Source: JBJXHN01 sp046233135
GTDB taxonomy: Bacteria > Pseudomonadota > Alphaproteobacteria > Rhodospirillales > Rhodospirillaceae
Direction: 5' to 3'
DNA: 64,000 nt
NCBI GenBank assembly: GCA_046233135.1
Contig: JBJXHN010000011.1
Location: 71,716 to 135,715, forward strand
Shown here: positions 47,178-56,990 of the stretch, piece by piece
Position numbering within the stretch: position 1 is the first letter of the stretch
Layout of the letters: every line of letters begins with the position of its first letter
Position numbers and translations under genes: made by a program
Notes under the pieces: generated by a model
Seen by the model: only the letters and a program-made list of their open reading frames with translations
What the model was told of the DNA's origin: nothing
Databases searched by the model: none

Positions 47178-49166
47178 ATGCGTGGAGGCCGAATACTCTG
47201 GGGCCAGATCATTGTCGTGTTCACCATCGTCGTGGTGATGGTCTGGGCTGCAACGCAATGGGTGGCTTTCCGGCTCGGCTTCCAGCCCCAGCTCGGCAAC
47301 CCCTGGTTCGATATTGCCGGATGGCCATTCTATTATCCACCTGCCTTCTTCTGGTGGTGGTTTTCCTATGACGCCTATGCGCCCGGCATCTTTACCGAAG
47401 GCGCGTTCATCGCCACGGCAGGAGCGGTTCTTGCCATAGCTGCCGCCTTCCTCATGTCGATCATCCGGGCACGGGAAGCCCGCAATGTCGCCACCTATGG
47501 TTCGGCGCGGTGGGCCGAGGACAAGGAAATCCATGCTGCCGGCCTGCTTGGGCCAGATGGCGTCGTGCTGGGGCAGCACCGCAAGGATTATTTGCGTCAT
47601 GACGGCCCCGAGCATGTGTTGTGTTTTGCGCCAACCCGATCAGGCAAGGGTGTTGGCCTTGTGGTGCCGACGCTGCTGACCTGGCCGGGAAGCTGCATTG
47701 TCCATGACATCAAAGGCGAGAACTGGAACCTGACAGCGGGCTTCCGGTCAAGGCATGGTCGTGTCCTGCTGTTCGATCCGACCAATGTGCAGTCGGCAGC
47801 TTACAATCCGCTTCTGGAAGTACGGCAGGGTGAATGGGAAGTCCGCGATGTCCAGAACATCGCGGACATCCTGGTTGATCCCGAAGGTTCGCTCGACAAG
47901 CGCAACCATTGGGAAAAAACCAGCCACTCGCTCCTTGTCGGCGCGATCCTGCACGTTCTCTATGCCGAGAAAGAAAAGACACTGGCTGGTGTCGCCAATT
48001 TCCTGTCAGATCCGCGCCGTCCGGTCGAGGCGACGTTACGGGCCATGATGGACACGCCGCATCTGGGGGAAGCCGGTGTGCATCCCGTCATTGCCTCGTC
48101 TGCGCGTGAGCTTTTGAACAAATCCGAGAACGAACGCTCCGGCGTGCTTTCGACCGCCATGTCGTTTCTCGGTCTTTACCGAGACCCGGTTGTGGCCCGC
48201 GTGACGGCGCGCTGCGATTGGCGCATCGCCGATCTGGTCGGTGCAAAAGAACCAGTCAGCCTCTTTCTCGTCGTACCGCCCTCGGACATCAACCGCACCA
48301 AACCGCTGATCCGCCTTATCCTCAATCAGGTCGGGCGGCGGCTGACCGAGGAACTGGAAACCTCCGGCAAGCGGCATCGGCTGCTGTTGATGCTCGATGA
48401 GTTCCCCGCACTCGGACGACTGGATTTCTTTGAATCCGCGCTGGCCTTCATGGCCGGCTACGGTCTGAAAGCGTTCCTGATTGCCCAATCCCTGAACCAG
48501 ATCGAGCGCGCCTATGGGCAGAACAATGCCATCCTCGACAATTGCCATGTGCGCGTTGCCTTTGCGGCCAATGACGAACGCACTGCCAAGCGGATCAGCG
48601 ATGCGCTCGGTACGGCCACGGAAATGCGCGATTCCACGAACTATGCAGGCCATCGCCTCGCGCCATGGCTGGGGCACCTCATGGTGTCGCGGCAGGAAAC
48701 GGCGCGGCCACTCCTGACGCCCGGCGAAATCATGCAGCTTCCGCCCACCGACGAGATCGTCATGGTGGCGGGCGTGCCGCCGATCCGTGCTGCCAAGGCA
48801 CGCTATTACGCCGATGCCCGGCTTCAGGAGCGCGTGATTTCACCGCCCGATCTGCGCAAGCAGCCGGTGAAAATTACAACTTCGGCGCAGGACGACTGGA
48901 CAAGCCGCGTTGTTGCGGCTGCGACCGGCAATGTCTCCGCACCAGATACATCCGATGAGGATCCGGCCAATGCAGGTATCCGGCGTGAACCGGAGCTGCC
49001 CGAGCATGAGGAAATCATCACGCCACCTCCGCCACCATCGCAGGAGTTCGATTTTCTCGATGATGAGCCGGACGTCGATGCCGCCAAGGCCCGTGCCATG
49101 CGCCAGCGTATGCGCATGGTGGCGCAGCAGGCGTCACTTGACCCAAATGACGGCATTGAGCTTTGA
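47178..49166 (+). CDS. traG: TraG/VirD4-type coupling protein
   Basis: From the ATG at 47178 (TTGGAG upstream) the product is 662 residues. Two N-terminal membrane helices (about 6-30 and 75-97) are followed by the VirD4 motor: Walker A FAPTRSGKGVGLVVPTLL near 152 and Walker B LLLMLDEFPALGRL near 408. It recruits the relaxosome and feeds DNA to the Trb pore. Its C-terminal 90 residues are acidic and Pro-rich, a likely contact region. Confidence 0.95.
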   Translation: MRGGRILWGQIIVVFTIVVVMVWAATQWVAFRLGFQPQLGNPWFDIAGWPFYYPPAFFWWWFSYDAYAPGIFTEGAFIATAGAVLAIAAAFLMSIIRAREARNVATYGSARWAEDKEIHAAGLLGPDGVVLGQHRKDYLRHDGPEHVLCFAPTRSGKGVGLVVPTLLTWPGSCIVHDIKGENWNLTAGFRSRHGRVLLFDPTNVQSAAYNPLLEVRQGEWEVRDVQNIADILVDPEGSLDKRNHWEKTSHSLLVGAILHVLYAEKEKTLAGVANFLSDPRRPVEATLRAMMDTPHLGEAGVHPVIASSARELLNKSENERSGVLSTAMSFLGLYRDPVVARVTARCDWRIADLVGAKEPVSLFLVVPPSDINRTKPLIRLILNQVGRRLTEELETSGKRHRLLLMLDEFPALGRLDFFESALAFMAGYGLKAFLIAQSLNQIERAYGQNNAILDNCHVRVAFAANDERTAKRISDALGTATEMRDSTNYAGHRLAPWLGHLMVSRQETARPLLTPGEIMQLPPTDEIVMVAGVPPIRAAKARYYADARLQERVISPPDLRKQPVKITTSAQDDWTSRVVAAATGNVSAPDTSDEDPANAGIRREPELPEHEEIITPPPPPSQEFDFLDDEPDVDAAKARAMRQRMRMVAQQASLDPNDGIEL

Positions 49167-49180
49167 GAGCGGAGACAGGC

Positions 49181-49642
49181 ATGACGACGCGCACCCGCAT
49201 GAATGTCTACTTCGATCCCGCTCTGCTGAAACAGGTGGAAGCGCTGGCATTGCGCCGAAATGTCTCGAAATCCGCAGTGATCGAGGCCGCGGTCGCATCC
49301 TTCATGTCAGGCGATACGACTGAGCGACTGGAAGCCGCCGTGTCGCGCCGCCTGGACAAGCTTGGCCGTCAGTTCGACATACTGGACGAGGATGTCGCCG
49401 TGCTGGGCGAAACCCTTTCCCTATTCGTACAATTCTGGCTGACCCTCACGCCGCCGCTGCCCGACAGTGCGAAGCAATCTGCGCGCATCAAGGGAAACGA
49501 GCGATTTGAGGGCTTCATGCAGTCGCTTGGTAAGCGTCTCGCGACCGGTGACAGGTTCCTCAAAGAAATATCGCACGACATGGCTGCGCTACACGACACC
49601 CCGCCGGGGGGTAAAACCGAAGGTGACGGCGATGGGATCTAG
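49181..49642 (+). CDS. RHH (CopG-like) protein of the transfer operon
   Basis: The 153-residue protein has a ribbon-helix-helix N-terminus (RTRMNVYFDPALLKQVEALALRRNVSKSAVIEAAVASF, residues about 4-42), followed by a helical region with a coiled-coil pattern. Such proteins between traG and trbB may control the operon or help the relaxosome. It starts at the ATG 7 nt after GGAG. Confidence 0.85.
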   Translation: MTTRTRMNVYFDPALLKQVEALALRRNVSKSAVIEAAVASFMSGDTTERLEAAVSRRLDKLGRQFDILDEDVAVLGETLSLFVQFWLTLTPPLPDSAKQSARIKGNERFEGFMQSLGKRLATGDRFLKEISHDMAALHDTPPGGKTEGDGDGI

Positions 49643-49736
49643 GATTGCAACCCGTCCTATTCACCGCCAGGCTAAGCCGATGGCCGCACGCGCGTAAACA
49701 TCTGTTGAAACCGCCCAAAATCAGGTTCTTTTAATC

Positions 49737-49760
49737 GACCCCGATCCGGGGTCCGTCTTT
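49737..49760 (+). terminator. hairpin with T-rich tail before trbB
   Basis: GACCCCG-ATC-CGGGGTC (49737-49753) followed by CGTCTTTT. It could end the traG unit or attenuate trbB, whose start is 29 bp on. Confidence 0.55.
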
Positions 49761-49788
49761 TGCGCACCCCGTCATGAACGGGGCCGCC

Positions 49789-50769
49789 ATGACTGCATCA
49801 CATCAGAAGCCGGAAACGATTGCCCGTGGCGCGCGGATGCTACGCACCGCGCTTGGGGCATCCATCGCCCGGTTTTTGGAAGATACCGGTGTGGTTGAGG
49901 TAATGCTGAACCCGGATGGCCGTATCTGGGTGGATCGGCTGTCCGAAGGCTTGGCCGATACGGGGGAGAGGCTGTCCGCTGCCGATGGCGAGCGGATTGT
50001 GCGCCTCGTCGCCCATCATGTCGGCGCGGAGGTTCATGCCCGCAACCCGCGTGTATCGGCGGAGCTTCCCGAAACCGGCGAGCGGTTCGAGGGGCTTCTC
50101 CCACCTGTCGTCGCGGCACCTGCCTTCGCCATCCGCAAGCCCGCCGTCGCGGTGTTCACGCTCGACGACTATGTGACCGCCGGGATCATGACCAGTCTTC
50201 AGGCCGAAGTGTTGCGCCTGAACGTCGCGACACGCGCCAACATCCTCGTCGCAGGCGGCACCTCCACCGGCAAAACCACACTGACCAATGCGCTGCTGGC
50301 CGAGGTGGCGAAGACTACGGATCGCGTCGTTATCATTGAAGACACGCGCGAGCTGCAATGCGCCGCGCCCAATCTCGTGGCCATGCGCACCAAGGATGGC
50401 GTTGCGACGCTCTCCGATCTAGTGCGCTCCTCGCTGCGCCTGCGTCCTGATCGCATCCCGGTCGGGGAGGTGCGCGGGGCCGAAGCCCTCGATCTGCTCA
50501 AAGCCTGGGGCACAGGTCATCCCGGCGGCATCGGCACCATCCACGCCGGTTCCGGCATCGGCGCGCTACGCCGCCTCGAACAGCTCATCCAGGAAGCCGT
50601 CGTCACGGTTCCGCGCGCACTCATCGCCGAGACCATCGACCTTGTTGCTGTCCTTGCCGGGCGCGGATCGTCGCGACGGCTGGTCGAACTCGCTCGCGTC
50701 GATGGGCTGGGACCGGACGGCGACTACGCCATTACCCCCGCAACCACCTCAAAAGGAGATCCTTCATGA
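49789..50769 (+). CDS. trbB: TrbB conjugation ATPase (VirB11-like)
   Basis: About 326 residues from the ATG at 49789; an in-frame ATG at 49774 is possible. It has Walker A LVAGGTSTGKTTLTNALL near 160, the Asp box VVIIEDTRELQ and the His box GGIGTIHAGSG near 245, the VirB11/TrbB traffic-ATPase layout. It energises pilus assembly and transfer. ATGA-coupled to trbC. Confidence 0.95.
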   Translation: MTASHQKPETIARGARMLRTALGASIARFLEDTGVVEVMLNPDGRIWVDRLSEGLADTGERLSAADGERIVRLVAHHVGAEVHARNPRVSAELPETGERFEGLLPPVVAAPAFAIRKPAVAVFTLDDYVTAGIMTSLQAEVLRLNVATRANILVAGGTSTGKTTLTNALLAEVAKTTDRVVIIEDTRELQCAAPNLVAMRTKDGVATLSDLVRSSLRLRPDRIPVGEVRGAEALDLLKAWGTGHPGGIGTIHAGSGIGALRRLEQLIQEAVVTVPRALIAETIDLVAVLAGRGSSRRLVELARVDGLGPDGDYAITPATTSKGDPS

Positions 50770-51098
50770 TCCGCACGATTTCGCGCGGCTGCCGTATCAT
50801 GGCAACCGCTGCCGCCACTGTTTCCATCAGCCTGATGCTGGCGCCCGCCGCACATGCCTCCGGCTCTTCCATGCCGTGGGAAGCGCCGCTTCAGTCGATC
50901 CTCCAGTCGATTGAGGGGCCGGTCGCCAAGATCATCGCCGTGATCGTCATTATCGCCACCGGCCTCGCGCTTGCCTTCGGTGATACATCGGGCGGTTTCC
51001 GCCGCCTGATCCAGATCGTCTTCGGTCTGTCTATAGCCTTCGCCGCCAGTTCCTTCTTCCTGTCGTTCTTCTCTTTCGGCGGCGGGGCGCTCATCTGA
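50766..51098 (+). CDS. trbC: TrbC pilin precursor (VirB2-like)
   Basis: The 110-residue protein has a long signal peptide (cleavage near AAHA-SG, residue about 32) and two hydrophobic helices separated by GDTSGGFRR, as in TrbC/VirB2 pilins. TraF at 27.5 kb would process it. TGATG overlap with trbD. Confidence 0.93.
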   Translation: MIRTISRGCRIMATAAATVSISLMLAPAAHASGSSMPWEAPLQSILQSIEGPVAKIIAVIVIIATGLALAFGDTSGGFRRLIQIVFGLSIAFAASSFFLSFFSFGGGALI

Positions 51099-51379
51099 TG
51101 GCGGGCGGCCTCGAACAGCTCGACGCGGTGCCAGGATTTTCGATCCCGGCCCATCGGGCGCTGACCGAGCATATCCTGCTCGGCGGCGCACCGCGCTCCA
51201 TCGCCATTGTCAACGGCACGCTTGCCGGGGCCGTCGGCCTCGGCCTTCGTCTCTGGCTGGTTGGTATCGCCATCTGGGCGGTCGGACACTTCCTCGCGGT
51301 ATGGGCAGCCAAACGCGATCCGCTCTTCGTCGAGGTCGGGCGCAGGCATCTGCGAATCCCCGGTCATCTGTCGGTGTGA
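51098..51379 (+). CDS. trbD: TrbD (VirB3-like)
   Basis: The 93-residue inner-membrane protein has the VirB3 pattern: FSIPAHRALTEHILLGGAPRSIAIVNGTLAG and one long hydrophobic region (about 45-75). It ends RHLRIPGHLSV. Part of the inner-membrane complex, followed after 10 bp by trbE. Confidence 0.92.
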   Translation: MAGGLEQLDAVPGFSIPAHRALTEHILLGGAPRSIAIVNGTLAGAVGLGLRLWLVGIAIWAVGHFLAVWAAKRDPLFVEVGRRHLRIPGHLSV

Positions 51380-51389
51380 GGGTGCGCGC

Positions 51390-53846
51390 ATGATGAACCT
51401 CACTGAATATCGCCGTACCTCTGCTCGCCTTTCCGACTATCTGCCATGGGCAGCTCTGGTCGGCCCCGGCATTGTGCTGAACAAGGATGGCAGTTTTCAG
51501 AGGACCGCGAAGTTTCGCGGGCCGGATCTGGATTCTGCTGTCGCCGCCGAACTGGTTGCTGTTGCCGGTCGTATCAACAACGCCGTGCGCCGTCTTGGCT
51601 CCGGCTGGTCGATCTTCGTCGAGGCGCAACGCTCCGAGGCCGCAACCTATCCCGACAGTAGGTTTCCAGATGCGGCTTCCGCACTGGTCGATGCGGAGCG
51701 CAAGGCTGGGTTCGAGGAAGCAGGCACGCATTTCGTGTCGGGCTATTTCCTGACCTTCCTCTGGCTTCCGCCCGCCGAAGATGCCGCCCGTGCCGAAACC
51801 TGGCTCTATGAGGGCCGCGAACAATCCGGCGTCAATCCATGGGAGTTGATGCGTGGTTTCATCGACCGCACTGACCGCGTACTGGCGCTGCTCGACGGCT
51901 TCATGCCAGAATGCCGCTGGCTCGATGATGCTGGCACGCTCACCTATCTCCATTCCGCGATTTCCACCAATCGTCATCGCGTGCGCGTGCCCGAAGTGCC
52001 CATGCACCTCGATGCGCTGCTGGCCGACCAGCCCCTGACCGGCGGACTTGAGCCGCGCCTGGGCGATCAGCATCTGCGGATCCTGACCATTATCGGCTTC
52101 CCGACCGCGACCACGCCTGGCTTGCTCGACGAGATGAACCGGCTCGCGTTCCCGTATCGCTGGTCCACCCGCGCCATCCTGATGGACAAGACGGACGCGA
52201 CGAAGCTCCTCACCAAAATCCGCCGCCAGTGGTTCGCCAAGCGCAAATCCATCGCCGCGATCCTCAAGGAGGTGATGACCAACGAGCAATCGGCGCTTGT
52301 GGACACCGATGCGTCCAACAAGGCGCTCGATGCCGACATGGCCTTGCAGGAACTGGGCGCTGACGTCGCTGGCATGGCCTATGTCACCGCCACCGTCGCC
52401 GTGTGGGATGCCGATCCGCGGATCGCCGACGAAAAGCTGCGTCTGGTCGAGAAGATCATTCAGGGCCGTGACTTCACGGCCATGCCCGAAACCGTCAACG
52501 CCGTCGATGCCTGGCTCGGCTCGATCCCCGGACATGCCTACGCCAATGTCCGGCAGCCGCCAATCTCGACGCTCAACCTTGCCCACATGATCCCGCTTTC
52601 GGCCGTGTGGGCGGGGCCGGAACGGAACGAACACCTCGGAGCGCCCCCCTTGCTTTACGGCAAGACCGAAGGTTCGACGCCGTTCCGGCTTTCCCTTCAT
52701 GTCGGCGACGTGGGCCATACCCTCGTCGTCGGCCCGACCGGCGCAGGCAAGTCCGTGCTGCTGGCGCTGATGGCACTGCAATTCCGCCGCTATGAACGCA
52801 GCCAGATCTTCGCCTTCGATTTCGGGGGATCGATCCGGGCATCCGCGCTCGCCATGGGCGGCGATTGGCATGACCTCGGCGGCGGGTTGACCGAGGGATC
52901 GGAGGTTTCCGTCTCCCTGCAACCGCTCGCGCGAATTGATGATGCTTATGAGCGGTCATGGGCCGCTGACTGGATCGCTGCGATCCTGATGCGTGAGGGC
53001 ATGACCATCACGCCGGAGGTGAAGGAGCATATCTGGACGGCGCTGACCTCTCTGGCATCTGCACCCGTCAGCGAGCACACCATCACCGGCCTCGCGGTCC
53101 TGCTGCAATCCAATGACCTCAAGCAGGCGCTGCGACCCTATTGCATTGGTGGCGCCTATGGCCGGTTGCTCGATGCGGAGACCGAACAACTCGGCTCAGC
53201 GGATGTGCAGGCGTTCGAGATCGAGGGACTGGTCGGAACTGGCGCGGCCCCGGCCGTGCTCGCCTACCTGTTCCATCGCATCGGCGACCGGCTCGACGGG
53301 CGGCCGACTTTGCTTATCATCGACGAAGGTTGGCTGGCGCTGGATGACGAAGGGTTCGCCAACCAGCTGCGCGAATGGCTGAAGACGCTCAGGAAGAAGA
53401 ACGCCAGCGTCATCTTCGCCACGCAGTCGCTCTCGGACATCGACGGCAGCAATATCGCGCCTGCCATCATCGAAAGCTGCCCGACACGACTGCTGCTGCC
53501 GAACGAACGCGCGATCGAGCCGCAGATCACTGCGATCTATCGGCGGTTCGGCCTCAATGACCGGCAGATCGAGATCCTGGCGCGGGCAACGCCCAAGCGG
53601 GACTATTACTGCCAGTCGCGGCGCGGCAACCGCCTGTTTGAGCTGGGCCTGTCCGAAGTTGGCCTCGCGCTCTGCGCCGCATCATCCAAAACCGATCAGA
53701 CCTGCATCGCCGATCTTGTCGCCGAGCATGGGCAGGAGGGCTTCCTCGCCGCCTGGCTGCGCGAGCGCGGCGTCGAATGGGCGGCGGAGCTGATCCCCGA
53801 TCTCACCAATCTCATCCCCCAAACTGAGAAGGAGTCCCAATCATGA
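51390..53846 (+). CDS. trbE: TrbE conjugation ATPase (VirB4-like)
   Basis: 818 residues from the first of two tandem ATGs (51390, 51393), normal length for TrbE. The CagE/VirB4 N-terminal domain is followed by the motor: Walker A HTLVVGPTGAGKSVLLALM near 450 and Walker B TLLIIDEGWLALDDEGF near 640, then ASVIFATQSLSDI. It drives pilus biogenesis with TrbB. ATGA-coupled to trbJ. Confidence 0.95.
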   Translation: MMNLTEYRRTSARLSDYLPWAALVGPGIVLNKDGSFQRTAKFRGPDLDSAVAAELVAVAGRINNAVRRLGSGWSIFVEAQRSEAATYPDSRFPDAASALVDAERKAGFEEAGTHFVSGYFLTFLWLPPAEDAARAETWLYEGREQSGVNPWELMRGFIDRTDRVLALLDGFMPECRWLDDAGTLTYLHSAISTNRHRVRVPEVPMHLDALLADQPLTGGLEPRLGDQHLRILTIIGFPTATTPGLLDEMNRLAFPYRWSTRAILMDKTDATKLLTKIRRQWFAKRKSIAAILKEVMTNEQSALVDTDASNKALDADMALQELGADVAGMAYVTATVAVWDADPRIADEKLRLVEKIIQGRDFTAMPETVNAVDAWLGSIPGHAYANVRQPPISTLNLAHMIPLSAVWAGPERNEHLGAPPLLYGKTEGSTPFRLSLHVGDVGHTLVVGPTGAGKSVLLALMALQFRRYERSQIFAFDFGGSIRASALAMGGDWHDLGGGLTEGSEVSVSLQPLARIDDAYERSWAADWIAAILMREGMTITPEVKEHIWTALTSLASAPVSEHTITGLAVLLQSNDLKQALRPYCIGGAYGRLLDAETEQLGSADVQAFEIEGLVGTGAAPAVLAYLFHRIGDRLDGRPTLLIIDEGWLALDDEGFANQLREWLKTLRKKNASVIFATQSLSDIDGSNIAPAIIESCPTRLLLPNERAIEPQITAIYRRFGLNDRQIEILARATPKRDYYCQSRRGNRLFELGLSEVGLALCAASSKTDQTCIADLVAEHGQEGFLAAWLRERGVEWAAELIPDLTNLIPQTEKESQS

Positions 53847-54625
53847 CCATCTACCGTTCCCGTTCTCGCGCCATGTTCATGGCTGCGACCATTCTGGCCG
53901 CGCCGCTTGCGCTCTCGCCCATGCTGACCAGTCCTGCCCATGCCCAGTTCGGCTTCGGCCGCATCGTCTATGACCCGACCAACTACGCCCAGAACCTGCT
54001 CACTGCCGCGCGCACGCTTGAGCAGATCAACCATCAGATCACCTCGCTTCAGAACGAAGCGCAGATGCTCATCAATCAGGCGCGTAACCTGACCAGCCTG
54101 CCATATTCCTCGCTCCAGACCTTGCAGCAGAACGTCCAGCGCACCCAGCAGCTTCTGGCCCAGGCTCAGAACATCGCCTTCGACGTGCAGAACGTCGATC
54201 AGATGTTCCAACAGAAATACGGCAATGTCTCGCTCTCTGCCACCGACACCCAGCTTGTCGAAGATGCCCGTTCGCGCTGGCAGAACACAGTTGGCGGTTT
54301 GCAGGATGCCATGCGTGTGCAGGCCGGTGTGGTCGGCAATATCGATACCAACCGCGCCGAGATGTCGGCATTGGTCGGCCAGAGCCAGAACGCCACCGGC
54401 GCTTTGCAGGCTACGCAGGCGGGCAATCAGCTTCTCGCCCTCCAGTCGCAGCAACTTTCCGACCTGATCGCGCTGATGTCGGCCAATGGCCGGTCCGAGG
54501 CGCTGATCGAGGCCGAGCGTGCCACCGCCGCCGAACAGGGCCGCGTCCAGCGCGAGCGCTTCCTGACGCCGGGGTCGGGCTACCAGCCCGGCAATGCCCG
54601 GATGTTCGGCAACGGCAACAACTGA
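53843..54625 (+). CDS. trbJ: TrbJ (VirB5-like) pore component
   Basis: The 260-residue periplasmic protein has a signal peptide ending near PAHA-QF (residue about 35). An IVYDPTNYAQNLLTAARTLEQINHQI segment and long coiled-coil helices follow, as in TrbJ. It is thought to be a minor pilus/tip protein. Start is ATGA-coupled to trbE. Confidence 0.93.
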   Translation: MTIYRSRSRAMFMAATILAAPLALSPMLTSPAHAQFGFGRIVYDPTNYAQNLLTAARTLEQINHQITSLQNEAQMLINQARNLTSLPYSSLQTLQQNVQRTQQLLAQAQNIAFDVQNVDQMFQQKYGNVSLSATDTQLVEDARSRWQNTVGGLQDAMRVQAGVVGNIDTNRAEMSALVGQSQNATGALQATQAGNQLLALQSQQLSDLIALMSANGRSEALIEAERATAAEQGRVQRERFLTPGSGYQPGNARMFGNGNN

Positions 54626-54645
54626 CCGAACAGGAGGGGCGCAAC

Positions 54646-54933
54646 ATGGACGGCAAGATGCTGGCACGGCTGGGCGCGATCATATTCGTGGCTATCGCCA
54701 TCACCGCCACGGTGATCGAAATGACCCGCGAGGATGAACCGGCGCAGAACCGACCGGCTCCATCGCTTCAGCCCTCTGCCGATCCGTTGCGCCAGAGCCT
54801 GCGCCGTTGCCAGCAGTTAGGCGAAGCCGCCGTGAGTGATCCCGGTTGCCTCGCCACCTGGGCCGAGAACCGTGACCGGTTCCTCGGCCGGACGCCGGTG
54901 CCCGCCGCCCCGCATCAGAACGGGGGAGAGTGA
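54646..54933 (+). CDS. TrbK-alt entry-exclusion-type protein
   Basis: The 95-residue protein has an N-terminal membrane anchor (LGAIIFVAIAITATVIEM), a conserved middle segment DPLRQSLRRCQQLGEAAVSDPGCLATWAENRDRFLG with two Cys, and a short Pro-rich tail. This is the TrbK-alt family that replaces RP4 TrbK in alphaproteobacterial trb operons. It lies between trbJ and trbL as expected. Confidence 0.9.
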   Translation: MDGKMLARLGAIIFVAIAITATVIEMTREDEPAQNRPAPSLQPSADPLRQSLRRCQQLGEAAVSDPGCLATWAENRDRFLGRTPVPAAPHQNGGE

Positions 54934-54936
54934 ACC

Positions 54937-56304
54937 ATGGGTGGCACCGGCGTCATCGACAATTTTCTGGGCGTATTCACCAGCTATATCGACAGTGGCT
55001 TCGGTCTGCTTGGAGGTGAAGTCGCCTTCATCGCCACCACGCTGATCGTCATCGACGTGACGCTGGCGGCGCTGTTCTGGAGCTGGGGCGCGGACGACGA
55101 CATTATCGCCCGTCTGGTCAAGAAGACGCTGTTCGTCGGCGTCTTCGCCTATCTGATCGGGAACTGGAACAATCTCGCGCAGATCATCTTCGACAGCTTC
55201 GCCGGTCTGGGCCTCAAGGGGTCGGGCACCGGCTTTTCCGCCGCCGATCTGCTGCGTCCCGGCAAGGTGGCGCAGACCGGCCTTGATGCCGGTCGCCCGC
55301 TGCTCGAATCCATCTCCGACATGATGGGCTACTGGTCGTTCTTCGAGAACTTCATCCAGATCGCCTGCCTGATGTTTGCCTGGGTTTTGGTACTCCTGGC
55401 CTTCTTCATTCTCGCCGTGCAGCTCTTCGTCACGCTGATCGAGTTCAAGCTGACCACGCTGGCCGGGTTTGTGCTGATCCCCTTCGGCCTCTTCGGCAAG
55501 ACCGCCTTCATGGCCGAGCGCGTTCTCGGCAATGTCGTATCCTCCGGCATCAAGGTTCTGGTCCTGGCCGTCATCATCGGCATTGGATCGACGCTGTTCT
55601 CGCAGTTCACCGCCGGTTTCGGCGGCGTGACGCCGACCATAGACGACGCCATGGCGATCGTGCTGGCAGCCCTTTCCCTTCTCGGCCTTGGCATATTCGG
55701 TCCCGGCATCGCTTCCGGTCTGGTTTCCGGTGGCCCGCAGCTTGGCGCAGGTGCTGCCGTTGGAACCGGCCTTGCCGCAGGCGGCATGATGCTTGCCGGG
55801 GGTGCCGCCGCAGGCATGGCCGCGAAGGGAGGAGCCGCAGCGCTCTCTGGTGGAGCGGCTGCCGTGCGGGGTGGTGCTGCCGCTGCGGGTGCGGCAAGCG
55901 CTGCCTATAGTGTCGGTTCGCTTGGCCAGTCCGGCGCAGCCGGTGTCGTCTCCGGTCTGGGCGGTGTTGCGCGTGCGGCAGGCTCCGCCGCCGCATCGCC
56001 CCTGAAGCGCGCGGCTTCCAAAGCCTCCGAAAGCATCAAGTCAAGCTTTTCCGACGGAGCGCGTGCCGGTTTCGGCGTCAGCGGCGGCTCTTCTACGGCT
56101 GGAACAGTCGGAGGCGCCAGCGAGGCTGCGAGCGCTGGCCCGTCACCCGCCACGCAGGCTGGCGGCTCTCCGGCATGGGCAAAGCAGATGCAGCGCAAAC
56201 AGACACTCAGCCACGGAACGTCGATGGCCGCCCATGCCGTGCGCTCCGGCGACAGCCATGGCGGCGGCTCCTCCATCAACCTTTCTGAAAGTGACCGCTC
56301 ATGA
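54937..56304 (+). CDS. trbL: TrbL (VirB6-like) polytopic pore protein
   Basis: The 455-residue protein has about six membrane helices in residues 20-265. A long Gly/Ala/Ser-rich C-terminal tail with A-G repeats follows to about 390, as typical of TrbL. The beginning GGTGVIDNFLGVFTSYIDSGFG is characteristic. It is part of the inner-membrane channel. GGGGGAGAG lies upstream; ATGA overlap with trbF. Confidence 0.94.
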   Translation: MGGTGVIDNFLGVFTSYIDSGFGLLGGEVAFIATTLIVIDVTLAALFWSWGADDDIIARLVKKTLFVGVFAYLIGNWNNLAQIIFDSFAGLGLKGSGTGFSAADLLRPGKVAQTGLDAGRPLLESISDMMGYWSFFENFIQIACLMFAWVLVLLAFFILAVQLFVTLIEFKLTTLAGFVLIPFGLFGKTAFMAERVLGNVVSSGIKVLVLAVIIGIGSTLFSQFTAGFGGVTPTIDDAMAIVLAALSLLGLGIFGPGIASGLVSGGPQLGAGAAVGTGLAAGGMMLAGGAAAGMAAKGGAAALSGGAAAVRGGAAAAGAASAAYSVGSLGQSGAAGVVSGLGGVARAAGSAAASPLKRAASKASESIKSSFSDGARAGFGVSGGSSTAGTVGGASEAASAGPSPATQAGGSPAWAKQMQRKQTLSHGTSMAAHAVRSGDSHGGGSSINLSESDRS

Positions 56305-56990
56305 ACATCTTCAAACGTCCATCTGCCCATTACGGCAAATCGCCCGAACCCGAGACCCCCTATCAGAAAGCTTCCCAAGCCTGGGACGAGCGTATCGGTT
56401 CGGCTCGCGTGCAAGCTAAGAACTGGCGCATCATGGCCTTCGGTTCGCTGATCCTCTCGGTCGGTTTCGCCTCGGCCCTTGTCTGGCAATCGGGGCGCGG
56501 GGCGGTCGTGCCCTGGGTGGTGCAGGTCGATAATCTCGGCCAGTCGCAGGCCGTTGCGCCCGCCGTTGCTGAATACCGTCCGACCGATCCGCAGATTGCG
56601 TTCCATCTCGGCCGCTTCATCGAGCAGACGCGCTCGATCCCGTCCGACGCCATCATCGTGCGACAGAACTGGCTGCGTGCCTATGAGTTCACCACGGATC
56701 GGGGTGCGGCAACCCTCAATGATTATGCTCGGGCCAATGACCCGTTCACCAAGGTCGGGCGTCAGCAGATAGCGGTCGAGGTGTCGTCAGTAATCCGCGC
56801 CTCGAATGACAGCTTCCGTGTCGCCTGGACCGAGCGCCATTACGAAAATGGCCAGCTCTCCACCACCGAACGCTGGACCGCGATCCTGACCATCGTGATC
56901 CAGACGCCGCGCGATGCCGAACGCCTGCGCGCCAATCCGCTCGGCATCTACGTCAACGCAATCTCATGGTCGCGGGAGATGAGCCAATGA
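56301..56990 (+). CDS. trbF: TrbF (VirB8-like)
   Basis: The 229-residue protein has a cytoplasmic N-terminus (SPEPETPYQKASQAWDERIGSARVQAKNWR), one membrane helix (about 48-66) and a VirB8 periplasmic domain ending RANPLGIYVNAISWSREM. It is a nucleation factor for pore assembly. ATGA overlaps on both sides. Confidence 0.95.
   Translation: MNIFKRPSAHYGKSPEPETPYQKASQAWDERIGSARVQAKNWRIMAFGSLILSVGFASALVWQSGRGAVVPWVVQVDNLGQSQAVAPAVAEYRPTDPQIAFHLGRFIEQTRSIPSDAIIVRQNWLRAYEFTTDRGAATLNDYARANDPFTKVGRQQIAVEVSSVIRASNDSFRVAWTERHYENGQLSTTERWTAILTIVIQTPRDAERLRANPLGIYVNAISWSREMSQ

Noticed and set aside
51210..52922. 570-residue open frame on the minus strand inside trbE
   Set aside because: Antisense shadow of a high-G+C gene; no ribosome site, no recognisable domain, and trbE is certain on the plus strand. 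The same applies to long minus frames at 6688-7509, 8503-9480, 16391-17260 and 30230-31162.
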